The notes under the pieces were generated by a model, which was not told where the DNA came from, searched no databases, and was given only the letters and a program-made list of their open reading frames with translations. From the NCBI GenBank assembly GCA_016463385.1, contig JAEMRL010000167.1:1-5890 (forward strand): 5,890 nucleotides of DNA. Reading direction: 5' to 3'. The position numbers and the translations under genes were made by a program. The stretch comes from Thermoleophilia bacterium (GTDB lineage Bacteria > Actinomycetota > Thermoleophilia > Miltoncostaeales > Miltoncostaeaceae). Positions 1 to 5,456 of this stretch are shown here, one piece after another; positions within the stretch are counted from its first letter, which is position 1; each line of letters opens with the position of its first letter.

Positions 1-818
1 GCGACGCCCGAGGCGATGCCGAGGCGGGCGACCCCTCCCCTGCCCACGGCGCCGCGGTGGATCGCCACCATCAGGCGGCCGAGCTCGTAGGGGGTGGTGA
101 TGAAGTTGGTGTAGAGGGCGGGGCTCGCGGTGGTGGCGATCGGGATCGCACGTCGCGCGTCCTCGATGATGTAGGGGCGGCGCACCAGCGAACGACCGAG
201 CCCGAGCCGCTGCAGGGTGTCGGTGACCCCCGCGGCGCCCGTCGTTCCCGAGCCGCCCCCGAGGGCTGCCAGCACGTCGTTCGCCGCGCGGTCGTCGGAG
301 CTGATCACCATCCGGTCGAGCAGCGACCCGAGGGACCCCTGGCGTCCCCGGCGGACGGCGTCCACCAGGATCGCCGCCTTCAGCGTGCTGGCGGCCGGGA
401 ACTGGGCGTCCGCGTTGGCCGAGGCCCCGCAGCCGGTCAGCAGGTGCTGCACGTAGACGCCCGAGATGGCCGGCATGCCCGCGACGAGACGGTCCACGTC
501 GCCCTGCAGCCGGCGGTCGACGAAGCCGGGTACGCGGCCGGCGCGGCGCGCCGAGGGTGGAAGCGTCCTGACCCTCACGGTGGCGGACCAGCGCGCGCCC
601 CCCGGGCCGACCGCGCGGACGCGGACGGGAACCACGCCCACCGGGACGGGCACCGAGACGCGCCGGGGACCACGCGCCACCGTGAGCCGCGCGGTGATGC
701 GGCCGTCGGCCTGCACCTCGAGGCGGCGCGTCCCGTCCCCCACCCGCACGGCGACGCGCCCGAATCCGACCGCCGGGGCCGAGATCACGGGCGGCGGGGG
801 TGGCGCGTGCGCGATCAC
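1..818 (-). CDS. Class A beta-lactamase-like serine hydrolase, C-terminus cut off by window edge
   Basis: About 272 residues are visible; the C-terminus lies beyond position 1. Residues 1-17 are Pro/Ala-rich (five consecutive prolines at 6-10). Residues 18-88 are a beta-rich, probably Ig-like segment. The catalytic domain starts near residue 108. Its STLK box gives the SxxK nucleophile Ser144 and Lys147, preceded by the family-typical stretch SGVYVQHLLTG and FPAAS. A second box, S174-D175-D176, followed by AAN, sits where class A enzymes have SDN. ITTPYELGRLM near 246-256 matches the later helix of the Beta-lactamase2 family. The KTG box would be off the window. These folds acylate a serine on beta-lactams or peptidoglycan peptides, or act as related hydrolases; the true substrate cannot be told. 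The GTG at 818 overlaps the thiolase TGA (GTGA), implying translational coupling. No signal peptide is visible, which is odd for this family. Confident of the fold, not of the activity. Confidence 0.8.
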   Translation of the reverse strand, partial: MIAHAPPPPPVISAPAVGFGRVAVRVGDGTRRLEVQADGRITARLTVARGPRRVSVPVPVGVVPVRVRAVGPGGARWSATVRVRTLPPSARRAGRVPGFVDRRLQGDVDRLVAGMPAISGVYVQHLLTGCGASANADAQFPAASTLKAAILVDAVRRGRQGSLGSLLDRMVISSDDRAANDVLAALGGGSGTTGAAGVTDTLQRLGLGRSLVRRPYIIEDARRAIPIATTASPALYTNFITTPYELGRLMVAIHRGAVGRGGVARLGIASGV

Positions 819-2005
819 TCCCCCGGGAGCCTCTCGACGACCATCGCGATGCCCTGGCCGCCACCGATGCAGAGGGCGGCGAGCCCCAGCCGGTGCTCGC
901 CGCGCGCCATCGCGTACAGGAGGGTCGTCAGCACCCGCGCCCCGGAGGCGCCGATCGGGTGGCCGAGGGCGATCGCCCCCCCATGCACGTTGACCCGCTC
1001 CGGATCGAGGCCGAGGCGGCGGGAGACCGCCAGCGACTGCGCGGCGAAGGCCTCGTTGAGCTCGATCACGCCGACGTCGGCGAGCGCGACCCCGGCCCGG
1101 TCGAGCGCGGCCTGCACCGCGCCGACAGGACCGAGGCCCATCACGCGCGGCGCCACGCCGACCGACGCGTAGCCGCGGATGACGGCCAGCACCGGCGCTC
1201 GCGCCAGCCGTGCGGCGCCCGCCTCCATCACCACGAGGGCGGCGGCCCCGTCGTTGATGCCCGACGAGGACGCCGCGGTGACGGTGCCGTCGGGGGCGAA
1301 CGCGGGCCGCAGGCGGGCGAGGCCCTCGGCGGTGCTGTCGGGGCGGGGATGCTCGTCGCGGGCCACCTCGACCGGCTCCCCCCGCCGCGCGGGGACGCTG
1401 ACCGGCACGATCTCCGCGTCGAAGGCCCCGGCGGCGATCGCCGCCGCGGCGCGGCGCTGGCTCTCGAGGGCGAAGGCGTCCTGGTCCTCGCGCGAGACAC
1501 CGTCCTCGGCGGCGACGTTCTCGGCCGTGACGCCCATGTGCACGTCGCACGAGGCGCACCAGAGCCCGTCGCGGATCATCGAGTCGATCATCGGGGCGTC
1601 GCCCATCCGCTGCCCTGCCCGGAGCGCCGGCAGCAGGTGAGGCGCCGCGCTCATGTTCTCCATGCCGCCCGCCACGACGACGCGGGCGTCTCCGGCGCGG
1701 ATCGCCTGCGCGGCGAGGGCCACCGCCTTCAGTCCCGACCCGCAGACCTTGTTGACCGTCGTCGCGGGCACGGTCTCCGGGATGCCGGCGCCGAGGGCCG
1801 ACTGGCGGGCGGGGTTCTGGCCGAGGCCCGCCGAGAGCACGTTGCCCATCAGCACCTCGTCGACCGACCCGGGCGCGATGCCGGAGCGCCGCACGGCCTC
1901 GGCGATCGCGATCGCGCCGAGCCGGGTGGCCGGCACCGTGGCCAGCCCGCCCATGAAGGCGCCGATCGGGGTACGCACCGCGCCGACGATGACCGCTTCG
2001 CTCAC
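815..2005 (-). CDS. Acetyl-CoA C-acetyltransferase (beta-ketothiolase)
   Basis: A complete 396-residue thiolase, the normal length for the family. It condenses two acetyl-CoA to acetoacetyl-CoA, or cleaves 3-ketoacyl-CoA, in the cytoplasm. The N-terminus carries the typical VGAVRTPIGAF stretch. The acyl-accepting Cys88 lies in NKVCGSGLKAV, GGMENMS is at 113-119, the NEAF loop at 327-330, His349 in GGAIALGHPIGASG, and the proton-donating Cys379 in ALCIGGGQG. These match the Cys/His/Cys set of PhaA/AtoB-type biosynthetic thiolases. The start is GTG at 2005, supported by GAGGAGG at 2011-2017 with five bases between. It leads a two-gene unit with the overlapping serine hydrolase. No phaB, bdh or CoA-transferase is in the window, so PHB, ketone-body, fatty-acid or degradation roles remain open; phaA, atoB or fadA cannot be chosen. 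Confidence 0.95.
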   Translation of the reverse strand: MSEAVIVGAVRTPIGAFMGGLATVPATRLGAIAIAEAVRRSGIAPGSVDEVLMGNVLSAGLGQNPARQSALGAGIPETVPATTVNKVCGSGLKAVALAAQAIRAGDARVVVAGGMENMSAAPHLLPALRAGQRMGDAPMIDSMIRDGLWCASCDVHMGVTAENVAAEDGVSREDQDAFALESQRRAAAAIAAGAFDAEIVPVSVPARRGEPVEVARDEHPRPDSTAEGLARLRPAFAPDGTVTAASSSGINDGAAALVVMEAGAARLARAPVLAVIRGYASVGVAPRVMGLGPVGAVQAALDRAGVALADVGVIELNEAFAAQSLAVSRRLGLDPERVNVHGGAIALGHPIGASGARVLTTLLYAMARGEHRLGLAALCIGGGQGIAMVVERLPGE

Positions 2006-2010
2006 TGACG

Positions 2011-2017
2011 CCTCCTC
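2011..2017 (-). promoter_or_regulatory. Strong Shine-Dalgarno of the thiolase gene
   Basis: Read on the minus strand the bases are GAGGAGG, a near-perfect anti-16S match, five bases upstream of the GTG at 2005. This site decides the GTG start over any internal ATG. Confidence 0.85.
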
Positions 2018-2030
2018 GCAGGGTGGGCGG

Positions 2031-2060
2031 AAACTACTCCCGCCCCCGGCGGGTATTCAG
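2031..2060 (-). promoter_or_regulatory. Possible thiolase promoter with an inverted repeat in the spacer
   Basis: On the minus strand there is CTGAAT (2060-2055, weak -35) and TAGTTT (2036-2031, fits the TANNNT -10) with an 18-base spacer. A start site near 2024 would give a short leader holding the GAGGAGG ribosome site. The inverted repeat CCCGCC-CCC-GGCGGG (2039-2053) fills the spacer, where an operator could sit. The -35 match is poor, so this is inference from position and pattern. Confidence 0.35.
2039..2053. repeat. Perfect inverted repeat, 6-bp arms and 3-base spacer
   Basis: CCCGCC at 2039-2044 and GGCGGG at 2048-2053 flank CCC, in the divergent gap between the thiolase and the CAP-domain gene. 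No T-run follows on either strand, and both genes point away, so an operator is more likely than a terminator. In such GC-rich DNA short arms like these can also occur by chance. Confidence 0.45.
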
Positions 2061-2093
2061 CTTCCGGGGGTGTCCGGCCGATACACAGGGTGA

Positions 2094-2618
2094 ATGCATG
2101 GATGCAGATCAGCGATGGCCATGACGGCCGCCGCCGTGGCCCTCCTCGTGCCCGCCGGGCTCGGGACCGCCGCGGACACCGCCACCGGCGACGGCGGCGC
2201 GGGCGCCCGCGTGAGCGCCCCGCGCATCGAGTCGGCCCTCCTGGCCGAGATGAACCGGGTCCGCGCCGAGCGCGGCCGGCGTCCGCTGCGCACCATCGCG
2301 ACGCTCCAGCGCCCGGCCCGCGCGCAGAGCCGCTACCTGCTCGGCCAGGGCATCCTCGACCACGCCGGCCGGGACGGCTCGCCGTTCTGGACGCGCCTGA
2401 TCGCCGCCGGGTTCCCGAAGGGCCGCGCGCTCGGCGAGAACCTCGCCATGGTGCCCGGCTGCGGCCCCGAGGTCGCCGCCCAGACCGTCCGCATGTGGCT
2501 GCAGAGCCCGGGGCACCGCGCCAACCTGCTCAACCCGTCGTTCCGCTGGGCGGGCGCGGGGGCGGCGAGCGGGGCCGACTGCTCCAGCACCATCCTCACC
2601 GCCGACTACGGCTCCTAG
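2094..2618 (+). CDS. Secreted CAP/SCP (PR-1-like) domain protein
   Basis: A 174-residue protein with an N-terminal signal peptide (hydrophobic core about residues 8-24, likely cleavage after Ala26 in GLGTA-ADTA). A Gly/Ala-rich linker reaches residue 41, then a compact CAP domain fills the rest. CAP marks are LLAEMNRVRAERG (49-61), His90 in LDHAG, GENLA with Glu115 (114-118), and MWLQSPGHRANLL with His141 (134-145); it ends ADYG. His90, Glu115 and His141 correspond to the conserved CAP cavity residues. Cys123 and Cys163 could form a disulfide outside the cell. Bacterial CAP proteins are extracellular or surface proteins of mostly unknown function. ATG 2094 is chosen because AGGG lies just upstream; ATG 2115 or 2121 would also keep the signal core. 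It is transcribed alone, divergent from the thiolase and convergent with the Fe-S gene. Confidence 0.88.
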   Translation: MHGCRSAMAMTAAAVALLVPAGLGTAADTATGDGGAGARVSAPRIESALLAEMNRVRAERGRRPLRTIATLQRPARAQSRYLLGQGILDHAGRDGSPFWTRLIAAGFPKGRALGENLAMVPGCGPEVAAQTVRMWLQSPGHRANLLNPSFRWAGAGAASGADCSSTILTADYGS

Positions 2619-2622
2619 TACA

Positions 2623-2640
2623 CCGGGCCCCCGGGCCCGG
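2623..2640. terminator. GC-rich hairpin between convergent genes, possible bidirectional terminator
   Basis: CCGGGCCC (2623-2630) and GGGCCCGG (2633-2640) are perfect 8-base complements separated by two bases, five bases after the CAP-gene stop and twelve from the Fe-S gene stop. With the inner pair open this is a 7-bp all-GC stem and a 4-base loop, identical from both strands. There is no U-tract, as is common in high-GC actinobacterial terminators. The position between two 3' ends supports termination. Confidence 0.55.
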
Positions 2641-2651
2641 CCGGGCGGCGG

Positions 2652-2972
2652 TCAGGCCTGGAAGCTCTTCCCGCAGCCGCAGGACGCGGAGGCGTTCGGG
2701 TTGTTGATCAGGAACCCGGCGCCCTGGAAGCCCTCCTCGTAGTCGAGCTCGACGCCGAGCAGGTAGGGCACGCTGAAGCGGTCGATGATCACCCGCACGC
2801 CGTCGCCGTCCACGATCTCGTCACCCTCGACGGGCGCCGTCAGCGAGAGGTCGTACTCGAAGCCCGAGCAGCCTCCCGGGACCACCTGCACGCGCAGGCC
2901 CGCGCCCTCTGAGCCCTCGGCGGCGATCAGGCTCCGCAGCTTGTCCTTGGCGTCCTGGGTGAGCGTGACCAT
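2652..2972 (-). CDS. erpA: A-type iron-sulfur cluster carrier, ErpA/IscA (HesB) family
   Basis: 106 residues from ATG 2972, the family's usual size. A-type carriers bind a [2Fe-2S] or [4Fe-4S] cluster and pass it to apoproteins in the cytoplasm. The three cluster ligands are present: Cys35 in VVPGGCSGFEYD, and Cys98 and Cys100 in SASCGCGKSF near the end. FLINNPNA just before the last pair is also typical. An ATG 23 codons upstream (3041) is open, but its extra residues are charged and unlike the family, and GAGGGG (minus strand, about 8 bases before 2972) favours the shorter start. The symbol follows family resemblance; IscA, ErpA and SufA cannot be separated by sequence here. There is no suf or isc gene beside it, so it looks like a stand-alone carrier. 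Confidence 0.92.
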   Translation of the reverse strand: MVTLTQDAKDKLRSLIAAEGSEGAGLRVQVVPGGCSGFEYDLSLTAPVEGDEIVDGDGVRVIIDRFSVPYLLGVELDYEEGFQGAGFLINNPNASASCGCGKSFQA

Positions 2973-2980
2973 CTGGCGAC

Positions 2981-2986
2981 CCCTCG
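2981..2986 (-). promoter_or_regulatory. Ribosome-binding site that decides the Fe-S carrier start
   Basis: Minus-strand GAGGGG lies 8 bases before the ATG at 2972. No comparable site precedes the alternative ATG at 3041, so the 106-residue form is preferred. Confidence 0.55.
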
Positions 2987-3012
2987 CGTGATCCGGATGC
3001 GACGACCGACCG

Positions 3013-3041
3013 AGTGTGGCAAAGGCCCGGCGGCCCCGCAA
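3013..3041 (-). promoter_or_regulatory. Weak candidate promoter of the Fe-S carrier gene
   Basis: On the minus strand TTGCGG (3041-3036) and CACACT (3018-3013) are exactly 17 bases apart, each matching three of six consensus bases. A start near 3006 would leave a leader of about 33 bases with the GAGGGG site. The alternative is read-through from the upstream repeat-protein gene, which ends 82 bases away on the same strand. Confidence 0.25.
3021..3035 (-). terminator. Weak hairpin after the repeat-protein gene
   Basis: On the minus strand GGCC-GCCG-GGCC (3035-3024) is followed by TTT (3023-3021); two G-U pairs can extend the 4-bp stem. It lies about 20 bases after the TAA at 3055 and could partly end that transcript. 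It also overlaps the candidate promoter spacer, and the stem is short, so support is low. Confidence 0.2.
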
Positions 3042-3054
3042 GCTCGTTCGCCCG

Positions 3055-4308
3055 TTAACGATCAGGGGGCGCGATCAGCCGCCAGCGGATCGCCCGGCCG
3101 TTCCCGGCCCGGTCGGCGAGCACCAGGCTCGCCGTCGGCCTCCCGCGCGGCACGAGGGAGCCGGGAAGGCGCAGCCCCGCCGAGGTGACGACCGCGCGCG
3201 AGGTGACGTCGCGGCCGGCGACGCGCAGGCGCACCGCCGCCGGATCCACGCCGGTGCCGCCGGGATCGTCGCGGAAGCGCAGCACGAGGCCGCCCGCACG
3301 GACCGGCGGGCGCGACACCACCCACGGCGCCCGCAGGGGCACCGGGCGCGGTACCAGGCGCCGGTGGGGCAGGTATTTGCCCGAGAAGGCGAGGGCTGCC
3401 TGGCTGGTGGCCCACACCGAGGCCTCCGTCGCCTCGGCGGCGTTGCGCACGCCCCCGTCGGGGCGCTGCAGGGAGCGCAGGTAGGCGAGAGGTCCGCCGG
3501 CCCGGTCCCACGGCGCCCGGCTGCCCCGCTCCCCCAGGGCCCGGATCGACAGGGAGACCCAGGCCGTCGTGAGGGCCGTGCTCGGACCGCCGACCACCGG
3601 GGGGAAGCCCCCGTCGGCGTTCTGGGCCGACAGCAGGAAGAGGCGGGCCCGGCGCAGGGTGAAGGAGCCCTCGGCGTCGTGGCCTGCCGCGATCAGCGCC
3701 TGGATCGCCGCCGCGGTGGTGTTCGGCCCCGAGCGCGGATCCGCGTCGTTCAGGGCCCAGCCCCCGTCCGGGCGCTGGATGCGCCGCAGCGCCTCGGCGG
3801 CGTCGCTCACCGCGCGCGAGTCGCGCCCGAGGCCGCCCGAGGTCAGGGCGAGGATCCCCCACGCCGTCGTGGAGGGGTCGGGGCCGATCGTGCCGTCGGT
3901 GCGCTGCGCCTGAAGCACCTCGCGCACGAGGTTGCGGTCGGTTGCCACCCTCGGGTCGAGCCCCGCCGCAGCGAGGGCCACAGCCGCGCGCTCGACCTCG
4001 GCGAGGGTCGTCCCCTCCATCGGCCGCACCAGCGCCGCGCGCAGCGACGCGCGGCCACGGCGCCAGCGGCGTGTGTCCTCGCCGGCGGCGGCCACCGCGA
4101 GCGCCGCCCACTCGGTGTAGGTCGGATCCGTCCCGGGGCCGACCGCGAAGCCTCCCCCCGCCGGATCCTGCCGGGCGGCGAGGTGGTCGAGCGCCCGGGC
4201 GAGGGCGCCCGCCTGAGCGGCCGCGGGCAGGCAGAGGGCCGCGCCGAGTCCGAGGACGAGCAGCGGGAGCGGCCGACGGACGCCGCGTCCCGTGGAACGG
4301 GATCGCAT
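3055..4308 (-). CDS. Secreted prenyltransferase/squalene-cyclase-type repeat protein with C-terminal Ig-like domain
   Basis: 417 residues. Residues 1-33 are a signal peptide: Arg-rich start, hydrophobic core PLPLLVLGLGAALCLPAA, likely cleavage after AQA. Residues 34-310 are alpha-alpha repeats: QDPAGGGF (47), QRTDGT (135), QRPDGGW (178), QNADGGF (229) and QRPDGGV (281), interleaved with six Ala-rich helices such as TTAWGILAL, TTAAAIQALIAAG and TTAWVSLSIRALG. This is the toroid fold of terpene cyclases, protein prenyltransferases and vitamin B12 carriers. The DxDD acid of squalene-hopene cyclase is absent, so a cyclase role is unlikely; binding of a ligand or polymer outside the cell is an inference. 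Residues 338-413 look like an Ig-like domain (GTGVDPAAVRLRVAGRDVTS, then LADRAGNG). The start is ATG 4308, with AGGAGG only two bases before it; ATG 4353, 15 codons upstream, is open but makes a worse signal peptide. Confidence 0.82.
   Translation of the reverse strand: MRSRSTGRGVRRPLPLLVLGLGAALCLPAAAQAGALARALDHLAARQDPAGGGFAVGPGTDPTYTEWAALAVAAAGEDTRRWRRGRASLRAALVRPMEGTTLAEVERAAVALAAAGLDPRVATDRNLVREVLQAQRTDGTIGPDPSTTAWGILALTSGGLGRDSRAVSDAAEALRRIQRPDGGWALNDADPRSGPNTTAAAIQALIAAGHDAEGSFTLRRARLFLLSAQNADGGFPPVVGGPSTALTTAWVSLSIRALGERGSRAPWDRAGGPLAYLRSLQRPDGGVRNAAEATEASVWATSQAALAFSGKYLPHRRLVPRPVPLRAPWVVSRPPVRAGGLVLRFRDDPGGTGVDPAAVRLRVAGRDVTSRAVVTSAGLRLPGSLVPRGRPTASLVLADRAGNGRAIRWRLIAPPDR
3388..4176 (-). 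repeat. Protein-level alpha-alpha toroid repeats (about six units)
   Basis: The coding stretch for residues 45-307 of the repeat protein. Gln-x-x-Asp-Gly-Gly turns start at residues 47, 135, 178, 229 and 281, and Ala-rich inner helices end near 76, 116, 159, 209, 259 and 310. The 88-residue gap between the first two turns holds one degenerate unit (LAEVERAAVALAAAG, 102-116). Period is about 43-52 residues. The DNA itself is diverged, so this is an old protein repeat, not a recent duplication. Confidence 0.65.
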
Positions 4309-4401
4309 CGCCTCCTGGTGTATCCGCGCCGCGTGCGGCCGACAACTACCCATCGGACGAGACCGGCACCACCCGAACGACGTGAGGCTGCCCAAGGTTG
4401 C

Positions 4402-4407
4402 TAGCGT
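4402..4407 (+). promoter_or_regulatory. -10 box TAGCGT placed for a leaderless transcript
   Basis: TAGCGT fits the actinobacterial TANNNT -10 and ends exactly six bases before the GTG at 4414. A start site at the usual distance would fall on the start codon. No Shine-Dalgarno is present in that gap (CGACCC). No clear -35 is seen. Confidence 0.55.
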
Positions 4408-4413
4408 CGACCC

Positions 4414-4956
4414 GTGGCCGACACCCTGAGAGCGACGGCGCCGAGGCGGTCCCTCTTCGCCCGCGCCTTCTCGGATCGCGACGGCGATCTGCGCACCACG
4501 CTGCTGGTGGGGCTGATGATCGGCCTGGTCGCGCTGCTGAGCGTGGGCACCTACGCGGGGCTGGTCGCCGCCAACGCCGGCAGCCCGGAGACGCTGGCCG
4601 CCTGGACCGTCGCCGCCCTCATCCTCATCAAGCTCCCGCTCCTGGCGGTGGCCTGGTGGATCATCGCCCGCAAGCGCGACCCGCGTGGCGGCGGGGGCTG
4701 GACCAGCAAGGAGTGCCGGGAGATCCTCGACTACCTCGAGACCCAGGCGCGCGAGAGCGCCGGCCGGCCCGATGCGGCCACCCGCCTCGCCTACTTCGCG
4801 CGCGAGGCCTGGTTCGTCGCCGACTCGGCCACCGACACCGACACGCCCGCCGCGGTCGACACCGCCGTGCTCATCGAGGCGATGGCCGCCGAGGCCGGCG
4901 CACCGGTCGACCGCTCGGGCACCGCGCGGCGCCCCGGGGGCCCCGCTCCCGCCTGA
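4414..4956 (+). CDS. Unrecognised membrane protein with two transmembrane helices and a cytoplasmic tail
   Basis: 180 residues from GTG 4414. I do not recognise a family. A positively charged N-terminus (residues 1-27) precedes TM1 (about 28-51, LLVGLMIGLVALLSVG) and TM2 (about 62-86, VAALILIKLPLLAVAWWII). ARKRDPR right after TM2 puts the C-terminal half in the cytoplasm by the positive-inside rule. The tail starts GGGGWTSKECREILDYLE and holds a probable helical segment (about 97-140) and a second short helix (148-161) before a Pro/Arg/Gly-rich end. No catalytic motif is visible. It has a -10 box but no ribosome site, which suits leaderless translation from the GTG. It is followed after 81 bases by the YidB-like gene, which has its own signals, so the two are probably separate transcripts. 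Codon use is like its neighbours, so it is a real gene. Confidence 0.8.
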   Translation: MADTLRATAPRRSLFARAFSDRDGDLRTTLLVGLMIGLVALLSVGTYAGLVAANAGSPETLAAWTVAALILIKLPLLAVAWWIIARKRDPRGGGGWTSKECREILDYLETQARESAGRPDAATRLAYFAREAWFVADSATDTDTPAAVDTAVLIEAMAAEAGAPVDRSGTARRPGGPAPA

Positions 4957-4997
4957 CCCGCCGCGCAGGCCCCGTTCCCCGGACAGGTCTGGCGTCA

Positions 4998-5003
4998 TAG
5001 CAT
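4998..5003 (+). promoter_or_regulatory. -10 box TAGCAT of the YidB-like gene
   Basis: TAGCAT fits TANNNT and lies 34 bases before the ATG at 5038, leaving a leader of about 28 bases that contains the ribosome site. It shares the TAGC core with the box at 4402. No convincing -35 is seen. Confidence 0.4.
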
Positions 5004-5025
5004 CGCCCCGACCGGAGGACGACAC

Positions 5026-5032
5026 GGGGGGA
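5026..5032 (+). promoter_or_regulatory. Ribosome-binding site of the YidB-like gene
   Basis: GGGGGGA lies five bases before the ATG at 5038, and a further GGAGG sits slightly upstream (5014-5018). It fixes the start that gives the family-typical MGLLDDVLG N-terminus. Confidence 0.6.
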
Positions 5033-5037
5033 TCGGC

Positions 5038-5448
5038 ATGGGCCTGCTGGACGATGTGCTCGGACAGGTGATCGGGAAGGTCGGCGGCAACGACCAGGCC
5101 ATGAAGATGGTCGAGACGGTGGCCGGCATGATCGGCGGTGGCGGCGGCGCGGGCGGCTCCGGCGCCGGGCTCCAGGGCCTGGTCGAGAAGTTCCAGGCGG
5201 GCGGGCTCGGCGACGTCGCCGCGTCGTGGATCGGCACGGGCGACAACAAGGCGATCTCGGCGGACCAGGTGCGCGGGGCCCTCGGCGACGACGAGGTCCA
5301 GCGGGTGGCCGACGAGGCCGGGGTCTCGAAGGACGAGGCCGCCTCGGGTCTCGCCGCCCTCCTGCCCGAGCTGGTCGACAAGGTCACGCCCGACGGCCTC
5401 GTCCCTGACGCCGGTGCCCTGGCGGAGCGTCTGCAGAAGCTGCTCTAG
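5038..5448 (+). CDS. YidB/DUF937 family protein
   Basis: 136 residues, close to the family size, with the hallmark start MGLLDDVLGQVIG. A Gly-rich loop (33-44) separates it from the core: LVEKFQAGGLGDVAASWIGTG (48-68), then NKAISADQVRGALGDDEVQ (70-88), then the helical end AGVSKDEAASGLAALLPELVDKVTPDG (94-120). This order is that of E. coli YidB and its relatives. The function is not established; no enzyme motif, signal peptide or membrane segment is visible, so it is probably cytoplasmic. It is transcribed toward the DUF3054 gene, whose stop lies eight bases beyond its TAG. The symbol is withheld because orthology to E. coli yidB cannot be shown here. Confidence 0.9.
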   Translation: MGLLDDVLGQVIGKVGGNDQAMKMVETVAGMIGGGGGAGGSGAGLQGLVEKFQAGGLGDVAASWIGTGDNKAISADQVRGALGDDEVQRVADEAGVSKDEAASGLAALLPELVDKVTPDGLVPDAGALAERLQKLL

Positions 5449-5456
5449 CGGCGCGA

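Noticed and set aside
187..195. Hidden mobile element or phage remnants anywhere in the window
   Set aside because: No transposase, integrase, terminal repeats or composition break was seen; all genes share the same GC-rich codon use.
57..1172. A 371-codon plus-strand open frame opposite the serine hydrolase and thiolase
   Set aside because: Composition is His/Arg/Gly-rich without any motif, and the other strand encodes recognisable enzymes.
800..2008. A 402-codon plus-strand open frame opposite the thiolase
   Set aside because: It is the antisense shadow of the complete thiolase, with His/Arg/Asp-rich low-complexity content.
3735..3750. ALNDADPRSG in the repeat protein as a DxDD cyclase motif
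   Set aside because: The residues read D-A-D-P, lacking the second acidic pair, and the position next to a QRPDGGW turn fits an ordinary repeat loop.
3016..4404. A 462-codon plus-strand open frame opposite the repeat protein
   Set aside because: The minus strand has a signal peptide, regular repeats and an Ig-like domain; the plus frame has no recognisable structure.
4934..4946. GC palindrome near the end of the two-helix membrane protein gene as a terminator
   Set aside because: The arms leave only a one-base gap, so the real stem would be very short, and it lies before the stop codon.
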